A program made the position numbers and the translations under genes. DNA of 64,000 nucleotides from Mycobacterium sp. NBC_00419 (GTDB lineage: Bacteria > Actinomycetota > Actinomycetes > Mycobacteriales > Mycobacteriaceae), in assembly GCF_036023875.1 (NCBI RefSeq), contig NZ_CP107931.1:3968001-4032000 (forward strand), given 5' to 3'. Shown here piece after piece: positions 17,703 through 27,962 of the stretch. Each line of letters starts with the position of its first letter. The first letter of the stretch is position 1. Under the pieces are notes generated by a model. It ran no database searches. It was not told where the DNA came from and saw nothing but the letters and a program-made list of their open reading frames with translations.

Positions 17703-19052
17703 TCAAAAGGCCGCCACGGCCCGCGGGTCGGAAGCATCCGCAGACAGTGACGTGGCCGCGGCGAAGCCGCGTTCGAGGTCGGCCAGGATGTCGTCGATCC
17801 CCTCCAGCCCGACGGCCAGCCGAACCAGGCCCGGCGTGACGCCGGTGGCCAGCTGCTCTTCGGCCGACAGCTGCTGGTGGGTGGTCGAGGCCGGATGGAT
17901 GACCAGGGAGCGCACGTCGCCGATGTTGGCGACGTGGCTGTGCAGCGTCAGCGCGTTGACGAAGGCCTTGCCCGCTTCAACTCCGCCTGCCAGCTCGAAG
18001 GACAGCACCGCCCCGGTTCCCTTGGGCGCCAGCTTCTTTGCCCGCTCATGCCACGGCGAGCTGGGCAGCCCGGCGTAGTTGACCGACACCACGTCCTCGC
18101 GGTCCTCGAGGAATTCGGCGACCCGCTGGGCATTGGCGACGTGGCGTTCGATCCGCAGGCTCAACGTCTCCAGGCCCTGGGCGACCAGGAAGGCGTTGAA
18201 CGGCGATGCCGCCGAGCCCAGGTCGCGCAGCAGCTGCACCCGGGCCTTGAGCGCGTAGGCCGGCGCCCCGAGGTCGGCGAACACCACACCGTGGTAGCTC
18301 GGGTCCGGGGTGGTGAAGCCGGGGAATTTGCCGCTCGTCCAGTCGAAGTTGCCGCTGTCGACGATCACACCGGCGATCGCCGTGCCGTGGCCGCCGAGGT
18401 ACTTGGTGGCCGAGTGCACGACGATGTCGGCGCCGTGGGCGATCGGCTGGATCAGGTACGGCGTGGCGATGGTGTTGTCCACGATCAACGGCACCCCGTT
18501 GTCGTGGGCCACCTTGGCCACTCCGGGGATGTCGAGGATGTCGATCTGCGGGTTGGAGATCGTCTCGGCGAAGAAGGCCTTGGTGTTGGGCCGGACGGCC
18601 TTCTGCCACGAGTCCAGGTCGTCGGGATCCTCGACGAATGTCGTCTCGATGCCCAGCTTGGGCAGCGTGTAGTGCAGCAGGTTGTAGGTGCCGCCGTACA
18701 GCCGGGGCGAGGACACGATGTGGTCGCCGGCGACGGCGATATTGAGGATCGCGAACGTCTCGGCGGCCTGGCCGGAAGCCAGGAACAGCGCCGCGACCCC
18801 GCCTTCGAGGGCGGCGATGCGCTGTTCGACCGTGTCCTGGGTCGGATTCATGATCCGGGTGTAGATGTTGCCCGGTTCGGCCAGACCGAACAGCGCCGCC
18901 GCGTGATCGGTGTTGTCGAAGGTGTAGGACGTGGTCTGGTAGATCGGGAGGGCCCGCGCATGCGTCGCCGCGTCCGGGCTCTGCCCGGCGTGGATCTGCT
19001 TGGTCTCGAACGACCAGTTGGCGCTCGGGTCCTCGATTTCAGGTGTGCTCAT
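17703..19052 (-). CDS. metC: O-acetylhomoserine sulfhydrylase (PLP enzyme)
   Basis: 449 residues from ATG 19052, the same length as Rv3340 MetC as I recall. It makes homocysteine from O-acetylhomoserine and sulfide, bypassing cystathionine. The Cys/Met metabolism PLP fold is clear: [49 protein letters not shown] and the PLP lysine K217 in [16 protein letters not shown] riboswitch ends 44 bases before the start, so expression should fall when S-adenosylmethionine is plentiful. Many databases call the same enzyme MetY or MetB-like. Confidence 0.94.
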   Translation of the reverse strand: MSTPEIEDPSANWSFETKQIHAGQSPDAATHARALPIYQTTSYTFDNTDHAAALFGLAEPGNIYTRIMNPTQDTVEQRIAALEGGVAALFLASGQAAETFAILNIAVAGDHIVSSPRLYGGTYNLLHYTLPKLGIETTFVEDPDDLDSWQKAVRPNTKAFFAETISNPQIDILDIPGVAKVAHDNGVPLIVDNTIATPYLIQPIAHGADIVVHSATKYLGGHGTAIAGVIVDSGNFDWTSGKFPGFTTPDPSYHGVVFADLGAPAYALKARVQLLRDLGSAASPFNAFLVAQGLETLSLRIERHVANAQRVAEFLEDREDVVSVNYAGLPSSPWHERAKKLAPKGTGAVLSFELAGGVEAGKAFVNALTLHSHVANIGDVRSLVIHPASTTHQQLSAEEQLATGVTPGLVRLAVGLEGIDDILADLERGFAAATSLSADASDPRAVAAF

Positions 19053-19061
19053 GACAGAACT

Positions 19062-19083
19062 GCCCCTATCTCTCGTCCGGGGC
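19062..19083 (-). promoter_or_regulatory. Candidate ribosome-site sequestering hairpin of the metC leader
   Basis: On the minus strand GCCCC (19083-19079) can pair with GGGGC (19066-19062), the purine-rich ribosome site 9-10 bases before the metC ATG. The hairpin lies directly between the riboswitch core and the start codon, which suggests translational control. There is no U-tract here, so transcription termination is less likely. Confidence 0.4.
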
Positions 19084-19096
19084 CCGTCGTCGTGCG

Positions 19097-19217
19097 GACC
19101 CGCGCTTGCCGTGCAGCCAGCTGCAGCTGCTCAACCTGGTCAATCACCCGGGGCACCCCACCGCGGTTGGAGGGTTGCCGGCCAGCGAGCCGGGGCTTGA
19201 CGCTGGCACTCATGACC
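19097..19217 (-). promoter_or_regulatory. SAM-IV riboswitch controlling metC
   Basis: Read 5' to 3' from 19217 down, the RNA has the SAM-IV landmarks in order: GGTCATGAGTGCCAGCG, CAAGCCCCGGCTCGCTGGCC, CGGCAACCCTCCAACCGCGG, TGGGGTGCCCCGGGTGAT, TGACCAGGTTGAG, a variable GC hairpin (CAGCTGCAGCTGGCTG), and CGGCAAGCGCGGGTC. This closely matches the Mycobacterium sp. MCS SAM-IV element used for structural work, apart from the variable hairpin. GGTCA and TGACC close the first stem. A TAACCT -10-like box at 19230-19225 lies 8 bases upstream, so transcription probably starts at the riboswitch edge. Confidence 0.93.
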
Positions 19218-19390
19218 GGCGTCAAGGTTAACTCACGGAACGGACCGCTGGCCAGCGGGTTACCGGCGGAGAGAATGTGACGCAGACCTCTCCGCGGATG
19301 GGCGGACCGCCCTGACGTAGCGTCGAGTGCGACGCGATACTGATAGCCGCCACTGAATCTGAGATAAGACGACGCCTGGAGAAACAGCAT

Positions 19391-21628
19391 ATGAGCGACG
19401 AGCAGCCGACCATCATCTACACGCTCACCGACGAAGCGCCGCTGCTTGCGACGTACGCCTTCCTGCCGATCCTGCGCACCTTCGTGGAGCCGGCCGGGAT
19501 CAACGTCAAGTCCAGTGACATCTCGGTTGCGGCCCGCATCCTGGCCGAATTCCACGACGTCCTCACCGAGGAACAGCGGGTGCCGGACAACCTCGCCGAG
19601 CTCGGCGCGCTCACCCAGGACCCGTCGGCCAACATCATCAAGCTGCCCAATATCAGCGCCTCGGTACCCCAGCTGGCGGCTGCCATCAAGGAACTGAAGA
19701 CCAAGGGCTACAACCTGCCGGACTACCCGGACGACCCCAAGACCGACGAGGAACGCAAGATCAAGGCCCGCTACTCCAAGATCCTTGGCAGTGCGGTGAA
19801 TCCCGTTCTGCGCGAGGGTAACTCAGACCGTCGCGCCCCCAATGCGGTCAAGGAGTATGCCCGCAAGCACCCGCACAGCATGGGCAAGTGGTCGCAGGCG
19901 TCGCGTACCCACGTGGCGACCATGAAGGACGGCGACTTCTACCACGGCGAGAAGTCGTTGACCCTGGACAAGGCGCGCAGCGTGCGAATGGAGCTCAAGA
20001 CCTCCAGCGGTGAGACCATCGTGCTCAAGCCCGAGGTCAAGCTCGACGCCGGCGATGTCATCGACAGCATGTTCATGAGCAAGAAGGCGCTGATCGATTT
20101 CTACGAGGAGCAGATCGAGGACGCCTACAAGACCGGTGTGATGTTCTCCCTGCACGTCAAGGCGACCATGATGAAGGTCAGCCACCCGATCGTGTTCGGA
20201 CACGCGGTCAAGGTGTTCTACAAGGACGCCTTCGCCAAGCACGAAGCCCTCTTCGACGAGCTCGGCGTCAACGTCAACAACGGTCTGTCCGACCTCTACG
20301 ACAAGATCGAGGCACTGCCCGCCTCGCAGCGCGAGGAGATCATCGAAGACCTGCACAAATGCCACGAGCATCGGCCCGAGTTGGCGATGGTCGATTCGGC
20401 GAAGGGCATCTCCAACTTCCATTCGCCCAGCGATGTCATCGTCGACGCCTCGATGCCGGCGATGATCCGGCTCGGCGGAAAAATGTACGGCGCCGACGGC
20501 CGCACCAAGGACACCAAGGCCGTCAACCCGGAGTCGACGTTCTCCCGGATGTACCAGGAGGTCATCAACTTCTGTAAGACCAACGGTCAGTTCGATCCGA
20601 CCACCATGGGCACCGTGCCCAACGTCGGTCTGATGGCGCAGAAGGCCGAGGAATACGGCAGCCACGACAAGACGTTCGAGATCCCGCAGGCCGGCGTCGC
20701 CGACATCGTCGACAACGAGACCGGCGAGGTGCTGGTGAGCCAGGACGTCGAAGAGGGCGACATCTGGCGGATGCCGATCGTCAAGGATGCGCCCATCCGG
20801 GACTGGGTCAAGCTGGCGGTCAACCGGGCGCGGGTGTCCGGTATGCCGGTGGTGTTCTGGCTCGACGATGAGCGTCCGCACGAGAACGAGCTGCGCAAGA
20901 AGGTGAAGACCTACCTCGCCGATTACGACACCGAGGGTCTGGAGATCACGATCCTGCCCCAGGTCTGGGCGATGCGGTACACCCTGGAGCGGTTGATCCG
21001 CGGACAGGACACCATCTCGGCCACCGGCAACATCCTGCGTGACTACCTGACCGACCTGTTCCCCATTCTGGAGCTGGGCACCAGCGCCAAGATGCTCTCC
21101 ATCGTGCCGCTGATGGCCGGTGGCGGCATGTACGAGACCGGCGCGGGTGGTTCGGCACCCAAGCACGTCAGCCAGTTGGTGGAGGAGAACCACCTGCGCT
21201 GGGACTCCCTCGGCGAGTTCCTCGCCATCGGGGCCAGCTTGGAGGACCTCGGTAACAAGACCGACAACGCCAAGGCCAAGCTTCTCGCGACCACGCTGGA
21301 CACCGCTGTCGGAAAGCTGTTGGACGACAACAAGAGTCCGTCACGTAAGACGGGCGAACTGGACAACCGGGGCAGCCAGTTCTATCTCGCGCTGTACTGG
21401 GCGGGCGAACTGGCGGCGCAGACCGAGGACGCCGAGCTGGCAGCGCACTTCGCTCCGTTGGCCAAGGAGCTGGTCGAGAAGGAAGACGCCATCGTCACCG
21501 AACTCAACGAAGTCCAGGGCAGCCACGCCGACATCGGCGGCTACTACTACCCGGACCCGGAGAAGACCGCGGCGGTGATGCGGCCGAGCAAGACGTTCAA
21601 CGCCGTCCTGGAGAGCGCGAAGGGCTGA
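19391..21628 (+). CDS. icd2: Monomeric NADP-dependent isocitrate dehydrogenase
   Basis: 745 residues from ATG 19391 with GGAGA 7 bases upstream. It oxidises isocitrate to 2-oxoglutarate and CO2, giving NADPH. The length and motifs ([100 protein letters not shown]) identify the 80-kDa monomeric class, unrelated in length to the homodimeric enzyme of about 409 residues. It is divergent from the riboswitch-metC unit. At this position M. tuberculosis carries the dimeric icd1, while its monomeric enzyme is encoded elsewhere (Rv0066c). Confidence 0.96.
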   Translation: MSDEQPTIIYTLTDEAPLLATYAFLPILRTFVEPAGINVKSSDISVAARILAEFHDVLTEEQRVPDNLAELGALTQDPSANIIKLPNISASVPQLAAAIKELKTKGYNLPDYPDDPKTDEERKIKARYSKILGSAVNPVLREGNSDRRAPNAVKEYARKHPHSMGKWSQASRTHVATMKDGDFYHGEKSLTLDKARSVRMELKTSSGETIVLKPEVKLDAGDVIDSMFMSKKALIDFYEEQIEDAYKTGVMFSLHVKATMMKVSHPIVFGHAVKVFYKDAFAKHEALFDELGVNVNNGLSDLYDKIEALPASQREEIIEDLHKCHEHRPELAMVDSAKGISNFHSPSDVIVDASMPAMIRLGGKMYGADGRTKDTKAVNPESTFSRMYQEVINFCKTNGQFDPTTMGTVPNVGLMAQKAEEYGSHDKTFEIPQAGVADIVDNETGEVLVSQDVEEGDIWRMPIVKDAPIRDWVKLAVNRARVSGMPVVFWLDDERPHENELRKKVKTYLADYDTEGLEITILPQVWAMRYTLERLIRGQDTISATGNILRDYLTDLFPILELGTSAKMLSIVPLMAGGGMYETGAGGSAPKHVSQLVEENHLRWDSLGEFLAIGASLEDLGNKTDNAKAKLLATTLDTAVGKLLDDNKSPSRKTGELDNRGSQFYLALYWAGELAAQTEDAELAAHFAPLAKELVEKEDAIVTELNEVQGSHADIGGYYYPDPEKTAAVMRPSKTFNAVLESAKG

Positions 21629-21634
21629 GCCCGC

Positions 21635-22474
21635 TCAGGCTCCGCGGTCGTCGGCGCGCCGATGCGTCGTGTGCGCATCGGCCCAGCCGGCGATCAGCTC
21701 GACGATCCGGTCCGGTGCCTCGAACATCGGAATATGGCCCACGCCATCGAGTGTGGTGACTTTGTCGATGGCGGGGATATGCGCCAGGAAGTGCTTGGTG
21801 AAGCGCGGGTGCGGCAGGACGCGGTCACGCTCGCAGACCACCAGATGGGTCGGGATGGCGGTCTCGGTGAGCTCCATCAGCCCGGGCATCAGCAGCGCCT
21901 TGATCAGCAGTTGGTAGTAGGCCCGGCAATGGGTGACGTCGTCGATGATCTCGGTCAGCTCGGTGTCGGACAACCCGGCCGGCGTCGCGCTGATCGGCAC
22001 GCTGGCGGCCCGCCGGGCCAGCGGCAGCCGCAGTGCCCGCTCTTTCAGTAGCAGCGCCGTCAGCCAGACTGGGGCGCCGGCGACGAACTTCGCCACGATC
22101 TCGTACTTCACCGGCGACCATCGGTGCCAGCCGCCCGCAGGCGCGATGGCGGTCAGCGTGCGGGCGCGGCCACGCCGTTCGAGTTCGAAGGCCACCCAGC
22201 CGCCCAGCGAGTTGCCCACGATATGCGCTGTGTCCCAACCCAGTTCGTCGAGCTGGCGCTCCACGTGGTCGGCCAGTGTGGCGGTGTCCAGGAACCAGGA
22301 CCGCGTCGGTGGGCCGCCGTTGTGGCCGGCCATCGACGGCGCGAACACCTCGAAGCGGCCGGTGGCGGCCAGTCGCGGCGCGACGTCCTTCCACACGTAG
22401 GACGACATCATGAACGGGTGCAGCAGCAGGACCGGTTCACCCATCCCCAGATGGATCGGATCGCGTGGAGCCAT
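21635..22474 (-). CDS. Alpha/beta hydrolase
   Basis: 279 residues from ATG 22474; the long upstream extension overlaps the divergent exonuclease gene and is discounted. The fold is clear: GEPVLLLHPFMMSSYVW, nucleophile S89 in GNSLGG, acid region CERDRVLPHPRF, and His in DGVGHIPMFE near the C-terminus. A cap domain lies between about 130 and 210. The substrate is unknown; the active-site shape resembles esterases and C-C hydrolases of the MhpC type. It converges on icd2 with a 6-base gap. Confidence 0.88.
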   Translation of the reverse strand: MAPRDPIHLGMGEPVLLLHPFMMSSYVWKDVAPRLAATGRFEVFAPSMAGHNGGPPTRSWFLDTATLADHVERQLDELGWDTAHIVGNSLGGWVAFELERRGRARTLTAIAPAGGWHRWSPVKYEIVAKFVAGAPVWLTALLLKERALRLPLARRAASVPISATPAGLSDTELTEIIDDVTHCRAYYQLLIKALLMPGLMELTETAIPTHLVVCERDRVLPHPRFTKHFLAHIPAIDKVTTLDGVGHIPMFEAPDRIVELIAGWADAHTTHRRADDRGA

Positions 22475-22523
22475 ACCCAGACCGTAAGGTGATACCGCCG
22501 GTACCGCAAGGTAGGTTTTCTCC

Positions 22524-23327
22524 GTGATCGTCACGACCATCAACGTCAACGGGGTGCGCGCCGCGGTGCGTGAGCGCTCGCCGGAAAACCTGGGCCTGCT
22601 GGCCTGGCTGTCGGATACGTCTTCCGACGTGGTGTGCCTGCAGGAGACCAGGGCCGACGACGAGCAACTGGCCGAGGCGCTGGCTCCGGCGGTGGCCGAC
22701 GGATGGCATCTGGCCTCGGCCACCCCGCATCTCAAGGGGCGAAGCGGGGTTGCGGTGTTGTCCCGCGCGCCCTTCGACGCGGTCCGGATTGGCCTGCCCG
22801 CAACAGAATTCGAACTTCATGGCCGCTACATCGAGGTCGACGTCGGGGATACGACGGTCGGCAGCGTGTACGTGCACACCGGCGAAGCCGGCACCGACCG
22901 GCAGCTGGAGAAGGAACGGTTCATGTCCGGCATGGCCAAGCGGATGAGCGAGCTGGCCGCCGACGGGCGTGCCGCGGTGATCTGCGGCGACTGGAACGTC
23001 GCGCACACCGAGAACGACATCAAGGCCTGGAAGGCCAACGTGAAGAAAGCGGGCTTTTTGCCCAGCGAGCGGCAGTGGCTCACCGAGGTCATGGAATCGG
23101 GCTGGGTGGACGTGATGCGGCGGCTACACCCCGATGTGGCCGGCCCGTACAGCTGGTGGTCGTGGCGGGGCAAGGCGTTCGACAACGACGCGGGATGGCG
23201 TATCGACTACCACCTGGCCAGCGAAGCCCTGGCGGCCCGGACGGTGACCGGACGGGTGGAGAAGCCGGCGGCGTACGCGCTGCGGTGGTCCGATCACGCG
23301 CCGGTGACCGTCGAATTCGAGTCCTAG
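22524..23327 (+). CDS. xth: Exodeoxyribonuclease III (AP endonuclease family)
   Basis: 267 residues from GTG 22524. It has the ExoIII/APE1 metal-dependent phosphodiesterase motifs: INVNGVRAA, VCLQETRADD (metal-binding Glu), VYVHTGEAG, GDWNVAHTENDI (catalytic Asp-Asn), WWSWRGKAFDNDAGWRIDYH and SDHAPV (catalytic His). It should cleave at abasic sites and degrade 3' ends during base-excision repair. The TAG stop is interlocked with that of the convergent lipoprotein gene (shared CTAG). Confidence 0.93.
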   Translation: MIVTTINVNGVRAAVRERSPENLGLLAWLSDTSSDVVCLQETRADDEQLAEALAPAVADGWHLASATPHLKGRSGVAVLSRAPFDAVRIGLPATEFELHGRYIEVDVGDTTVGSVYVHTGEAGTDRQLEKERFMSGMAKRMSELAADGRAAVICGDWNVAHTENDIKAWKANVKKAGFLPSERQWLTEVMESGWVDVMRRLHPDVAGPYSWWSWRGKAFDNDAGWRIDYHLASEALAARTVTGRVEKPAAYALRWSDHAPVTVEFES

Positions 23328-24370
23328 CTCGGGCAGCCTTCCCGGTTGGGCCCGTCGAGCGCCTTCGGCGCGTCTTCGATGGCGTTGTGCACCACCTCGA
23401 ACACCTGCGGATCCCACGTCATCGCGGTCTTCCATTCCAGCCCGGCCGCGTTCGAGACGAAGATGCTGTGGGTGTCGTCGAAGGTGAAGCAGCGCCGATG
23501 CGGCAGTACGGAATCGGTGATGTCCTTGGCCAGCGCGCTTTGCAGGGCTACTAGGCCGTCGTTGGGCCACACGGCGGGGTTGACCTGCCCGTCCTTTGTA
23601 AACCTCTTGCCGCCGACCAGCACTACCGGGATCTTGTCGAGGACCCCGGACTGGAATTCGTTCCAGCCGCCCTTGCCCATCAGGAAGGCCTGGTTGACCT
23701 CGCGCCCGGACCCGGCCATCAGCTGCAACACCCGGTCCCTGAAGACCTTCATCGCCGACTCACAGAGCTTGTCGCCCAGGCAGTCGGTCAGCGGAACCAG
23801 GTTGTTGGCGTAGTCGGAGAGATACGAGCCCTGCCACGGGGTGCCGAGCGTGGTCAGTGAGCGCACCTTCACCGGCGAGCTCGTCGACGTCAACACCCGG
23901 ATCGCCGCCCGCGAGTAGAGGCCGCCCATCGAGTGGGCGACGAAGTCGACTTCGTTGACGCCCTTGTCGGTGTGCAGCCAGTTCACGAAGCGCGCCAGGT
24001 GCTCACCGGCGGTGTCGATGCTGCCCGTCGAGTTGACCGTCATGTTCTCCGGCAACGTGATCGGGCAGACCCCGAACGGGCCGAACCCGGTCTGGTCGGT
24101 CACCTGGCCGCGACCGTTCATCGCCGGTGAGGTGTAGACGGTGTAGCCCTGCTTGAGCAGATACTCGCGCAGCGCGGTGTCGGTGTTGCCGGCCGCCAGC
24201 CCGGTGGCGCACGCCTGATCGGGGGTGGTGAACGGACTCGTCGCATCGCCGCCGGAGACGATCACCACCGCGGTCGAGGCCGCCCGTTTCTCGCTCCCGC
24301 TGCCGCTCCCGCCTCCGCAGGCCGCCAGGAGCAACGCCAACGACGACAGCAGAACGGTGAGTGTGCGCAC
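23324..24370 (-). CDS. Lipoprotein alpha/beta hydrolase (lipase/acyltransferase-like)
   Basis: 348 residues from GTG 24370, chosen because it gives a clean lipoprotein signal VRTLTVLLSSLALLLAAC with lipobox cysteine C18; the longer frame has no signal. The mature enzyme holds a GxSxG-type elbow (DFVAHSMGGLYSRAAI), then TLGTPWQGSYLSDYANN and, late, DDTHSIFV supplying the likely His. Paired cysteines (DCLGDKLCES) suggest an exported disulfide. It is probably a membrane-anchored esterase facing the periplasm. It is divergent from trpS across 49 bases. Confidence 0.83.
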   Translation of the reverse strand: MRTLTVLLSSLALLLAACGGGSGSGSEKRAASTAVVIVSGGDATSPFTTPDQACATGLAAGNTDTALREYLLKQGYTVYTSPAMNGRGQVTDQTGFGPFGVCPITLPENMTVNSTGSIDTAGEHLARFVNWLHTDKGVNEVDFVAHSMGGLYSRAAIRVLTSTSSPVKVRSLTTLGTPWQGSYLSDYANNLVPLTDCLGDKLCESAMKVFRDRVLQLMAGSGREVNQAFLMGKGGWNEFQSGVLDKIPVVLVGGKRFTKDGQVNPAVWPNDGLVALQSALAKDITDSVLPHRRCFTFDDTHSIFVSNAAGLEWKTAMTWDPQVFEVVHNAIEDAPKALDGPNREGCPS

Positions 24371-24404
24371 GAAGCAGGATGCTAGCCCCCACGGACCCAC
24401 ATGA

Positions 24405-25436
<1,032 letters not shown>

Positions 25437-25452
25437 CCCGCAGGAGGCTGGC

Positions 25453-26478
25453 ATGGCGCAACCGGCCAAACCGGGCATCCTCGAGCGGCTGCGGGCCCGC
25501 TACCACTGGCTCGACCACGTGATCCGCGCCCAGGGTCGCTACGACAAATCCAAGGGCGACTTCTACGCCGCGGGGATCACCTACTACACGATCTTCGCGC
25601 TGTTCCCCCTGCTGATGGTGGGCTTCGCGGCCGGCGGCTTCATTCTCGCCAGCCAGCCGGAGCTGCTCAGCGAGATCGAGGACCGCATCCGGGCGACGGT
25701 CTCCGGTGACTTCGGGACGCAGTTGGTGCGGCTGATGGAGTCGGCGATCGAATCCCGCACGTCGGTGGGCGTCATCGGTCTGGCCACTGCGTCGTGGGCC
25801 GGGCTGGGCTGGATCACCAACCTGCGTGAGGCGCTGACCCAGATGTGGGGTGAGCAGCGCGGTGACCCGCTGGGATTCGTGCGCACCAAACTGTCCGACC
25901 TGCTGGCGCTGCTGTCGGTGTTCGTCGCGATCATCGTGACGATCGCGCTGACGGCGCTGGGTGATCCGTCGCTGATGACCAGGGTGCTGGAATGGTTTGG
26001 CGTGCATGATGTTCCCGGGCTGAACACCGGGCTGCGGGTGGTCTCGAGGCTGATGTCGTTCGGGGTGTCGTGGCTGTTGTTCACCTGGATGATCGCGCGG
26101 CTGCCGCGTGAGTCGATCAGTTTCCGCAGCAGCGCGCGCGCCGGCTTGCTGGCCGCGGCGGCGTTCGAGATCTTCAAGCTGGTGGGCTCGATCTATCTGC
26201 GGTCAGTTGTGCACGGCCCGGCCGGTGCGACGTTCGGGCCGGTGCTCGGTTTGATGGTGTTCGCCTACATCACCGCGCGGCTGATTCTGTTCGCCACTGC
26301 GTGGGCGGCGACGTCGACCGCGGAGCTGCGCCCCGAGCCGGTTCCCGCGCCCGCGCCGGCGGTCATCTCGCCGCGGGTGGGTCCCGACGAGGGGCTCTCG
26401 ACGCGGCAGTGGATGGGCGCCATGGCAGTGGGGGCGCTTGGTGGACTGGGCCTTTCGCGGCTATGGCGGGGGCGGTAG
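25453..26478 (+). CDS. YihY/BrkB family inner membrane protein
   Basis: 341 residues from ATG 25453, with a strong AGGAGG ribosome site 7 bases upstream. The YihY fold is evident: KGDFYAAGITYYTIFALFPLLMVGFAAGGF (first helix), then GVIGLATASWAGLGWITNLREAL, a pair of helices around 155-215, and AAAFEIFKLVGSIYLRSVV with GPVLGLMVFAYITARLILFATAWAA. About six membrane helices are likely. The tail (about 290-341) is Pro/Ala rich. Position after trpS matches Rv3335c. Function is not established. Confidence 0.88.
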   Translation: MAQPAKPGILERLRARYHWLDHVIRAQGRYDKSKGDFYAAGITYYTIFALFPLLMVGFAAGGFILASQPELLSEIEDRIRATVSGDFGTQLVRLMESAIESRTSVGVIGLATASWAGLGWITNLREALTQMWGEQRGDPLGFVRTKLSDLLALLSVFVAIIVTIALTALGDPSLMTRVLEWFGVHDVPGLNTGLRVVSRLMSFGVSWLLFTWMIARLPRESISFRSSARAGLLAAAAFEIFKLVGSIYLRSVVHGPAGATFGPVLGLMVFAYITARLILFATAWAATSTAELRPEPVPAPAPAVISPRVGPDEGLSTRQWMGAMAVGALGGLGLSRLWRGR

Positions 26479-26494
26479 GGGTCGCCGGGCTTCG

Positions 26495-26613
26495 GGGCAC
26501 AGTGATTTTTGCCCACCTCTGAGCGACTTTTGATGGGCAGTGCCGAGGTGGTCGACATCGTGACCTCGGGAATCGCCAAAGTCGCTCAGAGGCGGGCAAA
26601 AAACGGTGCCCAC
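26495..26613. terminator. Long nested inverted repeat between convergent genes
   Basis: TTTTTGCCCACCTCTGAGCG with ACTTT (26506-26530) is the inverse of AAAGT with CGCTCAGAGGCGGGCAAAAA (26578-26602), with one mismatch in 25. Symmetry continues outward imperfectly through GGGCAC/GTGCCC. Inside lies a smaller hairpin, CCGAGGT (26543-26549) with ACCTCGG (26563-26569). On either strand the outer stem brings a T-run to its edge, so it could stop transcription from both the YihY-type gene and dacB1. It may also be a copy of a dispersed repeat. Confidence 0.6.
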
Positions 26614-26641
26614 TTCCCGGCGCCGCCCGAAGCGCGACCGC

Positions 26642-27886
26642 CTACCGCCCGCGCACCGGCCTGCGGTTGATCGAGCGTGCACCCATGATCAGCATGAACA
26701 CGATGCCCGTGCCGATCACCGCGACGCCGATGCGCACCGGCATCGCGTCGGCCGCCGGGATCAGCGGTGCGGCAGTGGCTTTGGCGGCGTCGGCATCGGG
26801 CTTGGGCGGCTTGAGCGACGGATCGGGATCGATCAGCGTGCCAACCGCGGTCCCCGGCGGGGTGGCGAACCCGTAGTCGAGCAGATGCGCGGCCTGCTCC
26901 CACGGCGCGATCGGCTGACGCGTTCCACGCAGCAGCACCGCCACCAGCCGGCGGCCGTCGCGCTGCGCGGCGCCGACGAAGGTCTGGCCGGCGTCGTCGG
27001 TGTAACCCGTTTTGCCGCCGAGCGCCCCCGGATAGTTGTAGAGCAGCTGGTTGTCGTTCTCCAACTCGTAGCCCGGGTGGTCTCCCTCATCGCCGGGCTT
27101 GGCCGGATGCCCGGGGAAGTCGTACTTCTGCGTGGCGACGATGTTCGCGAAAGCCGGGTTCTCCCAGGCATACCGGTAGAACAGCCCGATGTCGTAGGCC
27201 GACGTGCTCATGCCCGGCCCGTCGAGACCCGACGGGGTGGCCGCGCGGGTGTCGGCGCCGCCGAGCTTGCGAGCCAGCACGTTGATCTTCTGTACCGCGG
27301 TGTCCATGCCGCCGATCTGAGCGGCCAGCGCGTGGGCGGCATCGTTGCCCGAATGCATCAGCAAGCCGTGCAGCAGATCATTGACGGTGTAGTGGCCGCC
27401 GACATCGACACCCACCCGGGTGCCCTCGGCGTTGGCGTCGTCCTGCGTGCCCTCGACCATCTTGTTCAGCGGCAGTTCGTTGATCGCCTGCATAGCCGTG
27501 AGCACCTTGATGATGCTCGCGGGGCGATGCCGGGCGTGCGGGTCGCGCGCGGCGATGATCTCGCCGGTGTCCAGGTCGGCGACGACCCAGGACTCGGCTG
27601 AGACATCGTCGGGGACCGGCGGCGTGTTCGGTGCGACGATCACCCCGCAACTGGCCAGCGCGTCACCGCCGACCGGCTTGGCCGGCACCGGCAGCGGCAG
27701 CGGCGGGTCCCCGGCTTCGGGGACCTCCGAGGAGTCGACAGCAGGCGGGGTCGCCACCTTGTACGGGCAGGTGTTGGGGTCCGGTGCTGCGTTCGGCTCG
27801 GCCCACGCGATCGCGGGCGTGCCGACGACGCAGAGGGCCGCGGCGATCGCGGCAGCGCTGCGCAACAAGGTCTTCGAGGTCGCCAT
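26642..27886 (-). CDS. dacB1: D-alanyl-D-alanine carboxypeptidase
   Basis: 414 residues from ATG 27886, which starts a signal peptide ([22 protein letters not shown] to about residue 29). The penicillin-binding catalytic set is complete: S124-x-x-K127 in [10 protein letters not shown]179-G-N181 in HSGNDAA, and K292-T-G in GGKTGYT. A C-terminal membrane helix (about 385-408) anchors it, with a short basic tail. It trims the terminal D-Ala of peptidoglycan stems in the periplasm. A Pro-rich spacer (about 35-75) separates the signal from the catalytic domain. Position matches Rv3330. Confidence 0.94.
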   Translation of the reverse strand: MATSKTLLRSAAAIAAALCVVGTPAIAWAEPNAAPDPNTCPYKVATPPAVDSSEVPEAGDPPLPLPVPAKPVGGDALASCGVIVAPNTPPVPDDVSAESWVVADLDTGEIIAARDPHARHRPASIIKVLTAMQAINELPLNKMVEGTQDDANAEGTRVGVDVGGHYTVNDLLHGLLMHSGNDAAHALAAQIGGMDTAVQKINVLARKLGGADTRAATPSGLDGPGMSTSAYDIGLFYRYAWENPAFANIVATQKYDFPGHPAKPGDEGDHPGYELENDNQLLYNYPGALGGKTGYTDDAGQTFVGAAQRDGRRLVAVLLRGTRQPIAPWEQAAHLLDYGFATPPGTAVGTLIDPDPSLKPPKPDADAAKATAAPLIPAADAMPVRIGVAVIGTGIVFMLIMGARSINRRPVRGR

Positions 27887-27962
27887 CGACTCGAAGGGTA
27901 GGGGATTTGGGGCGAAAATCCGGGGAGCCGCGCTGTTACTGGTGTGGTTATTGATGTAATTG

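Noticed and set aside
17692..17706. TTG start for metX overlapping the metC stop
   Set aside because: GTG 17691 has a better ribosome site and gives the M. tuberculosis-like N-terminus and length.
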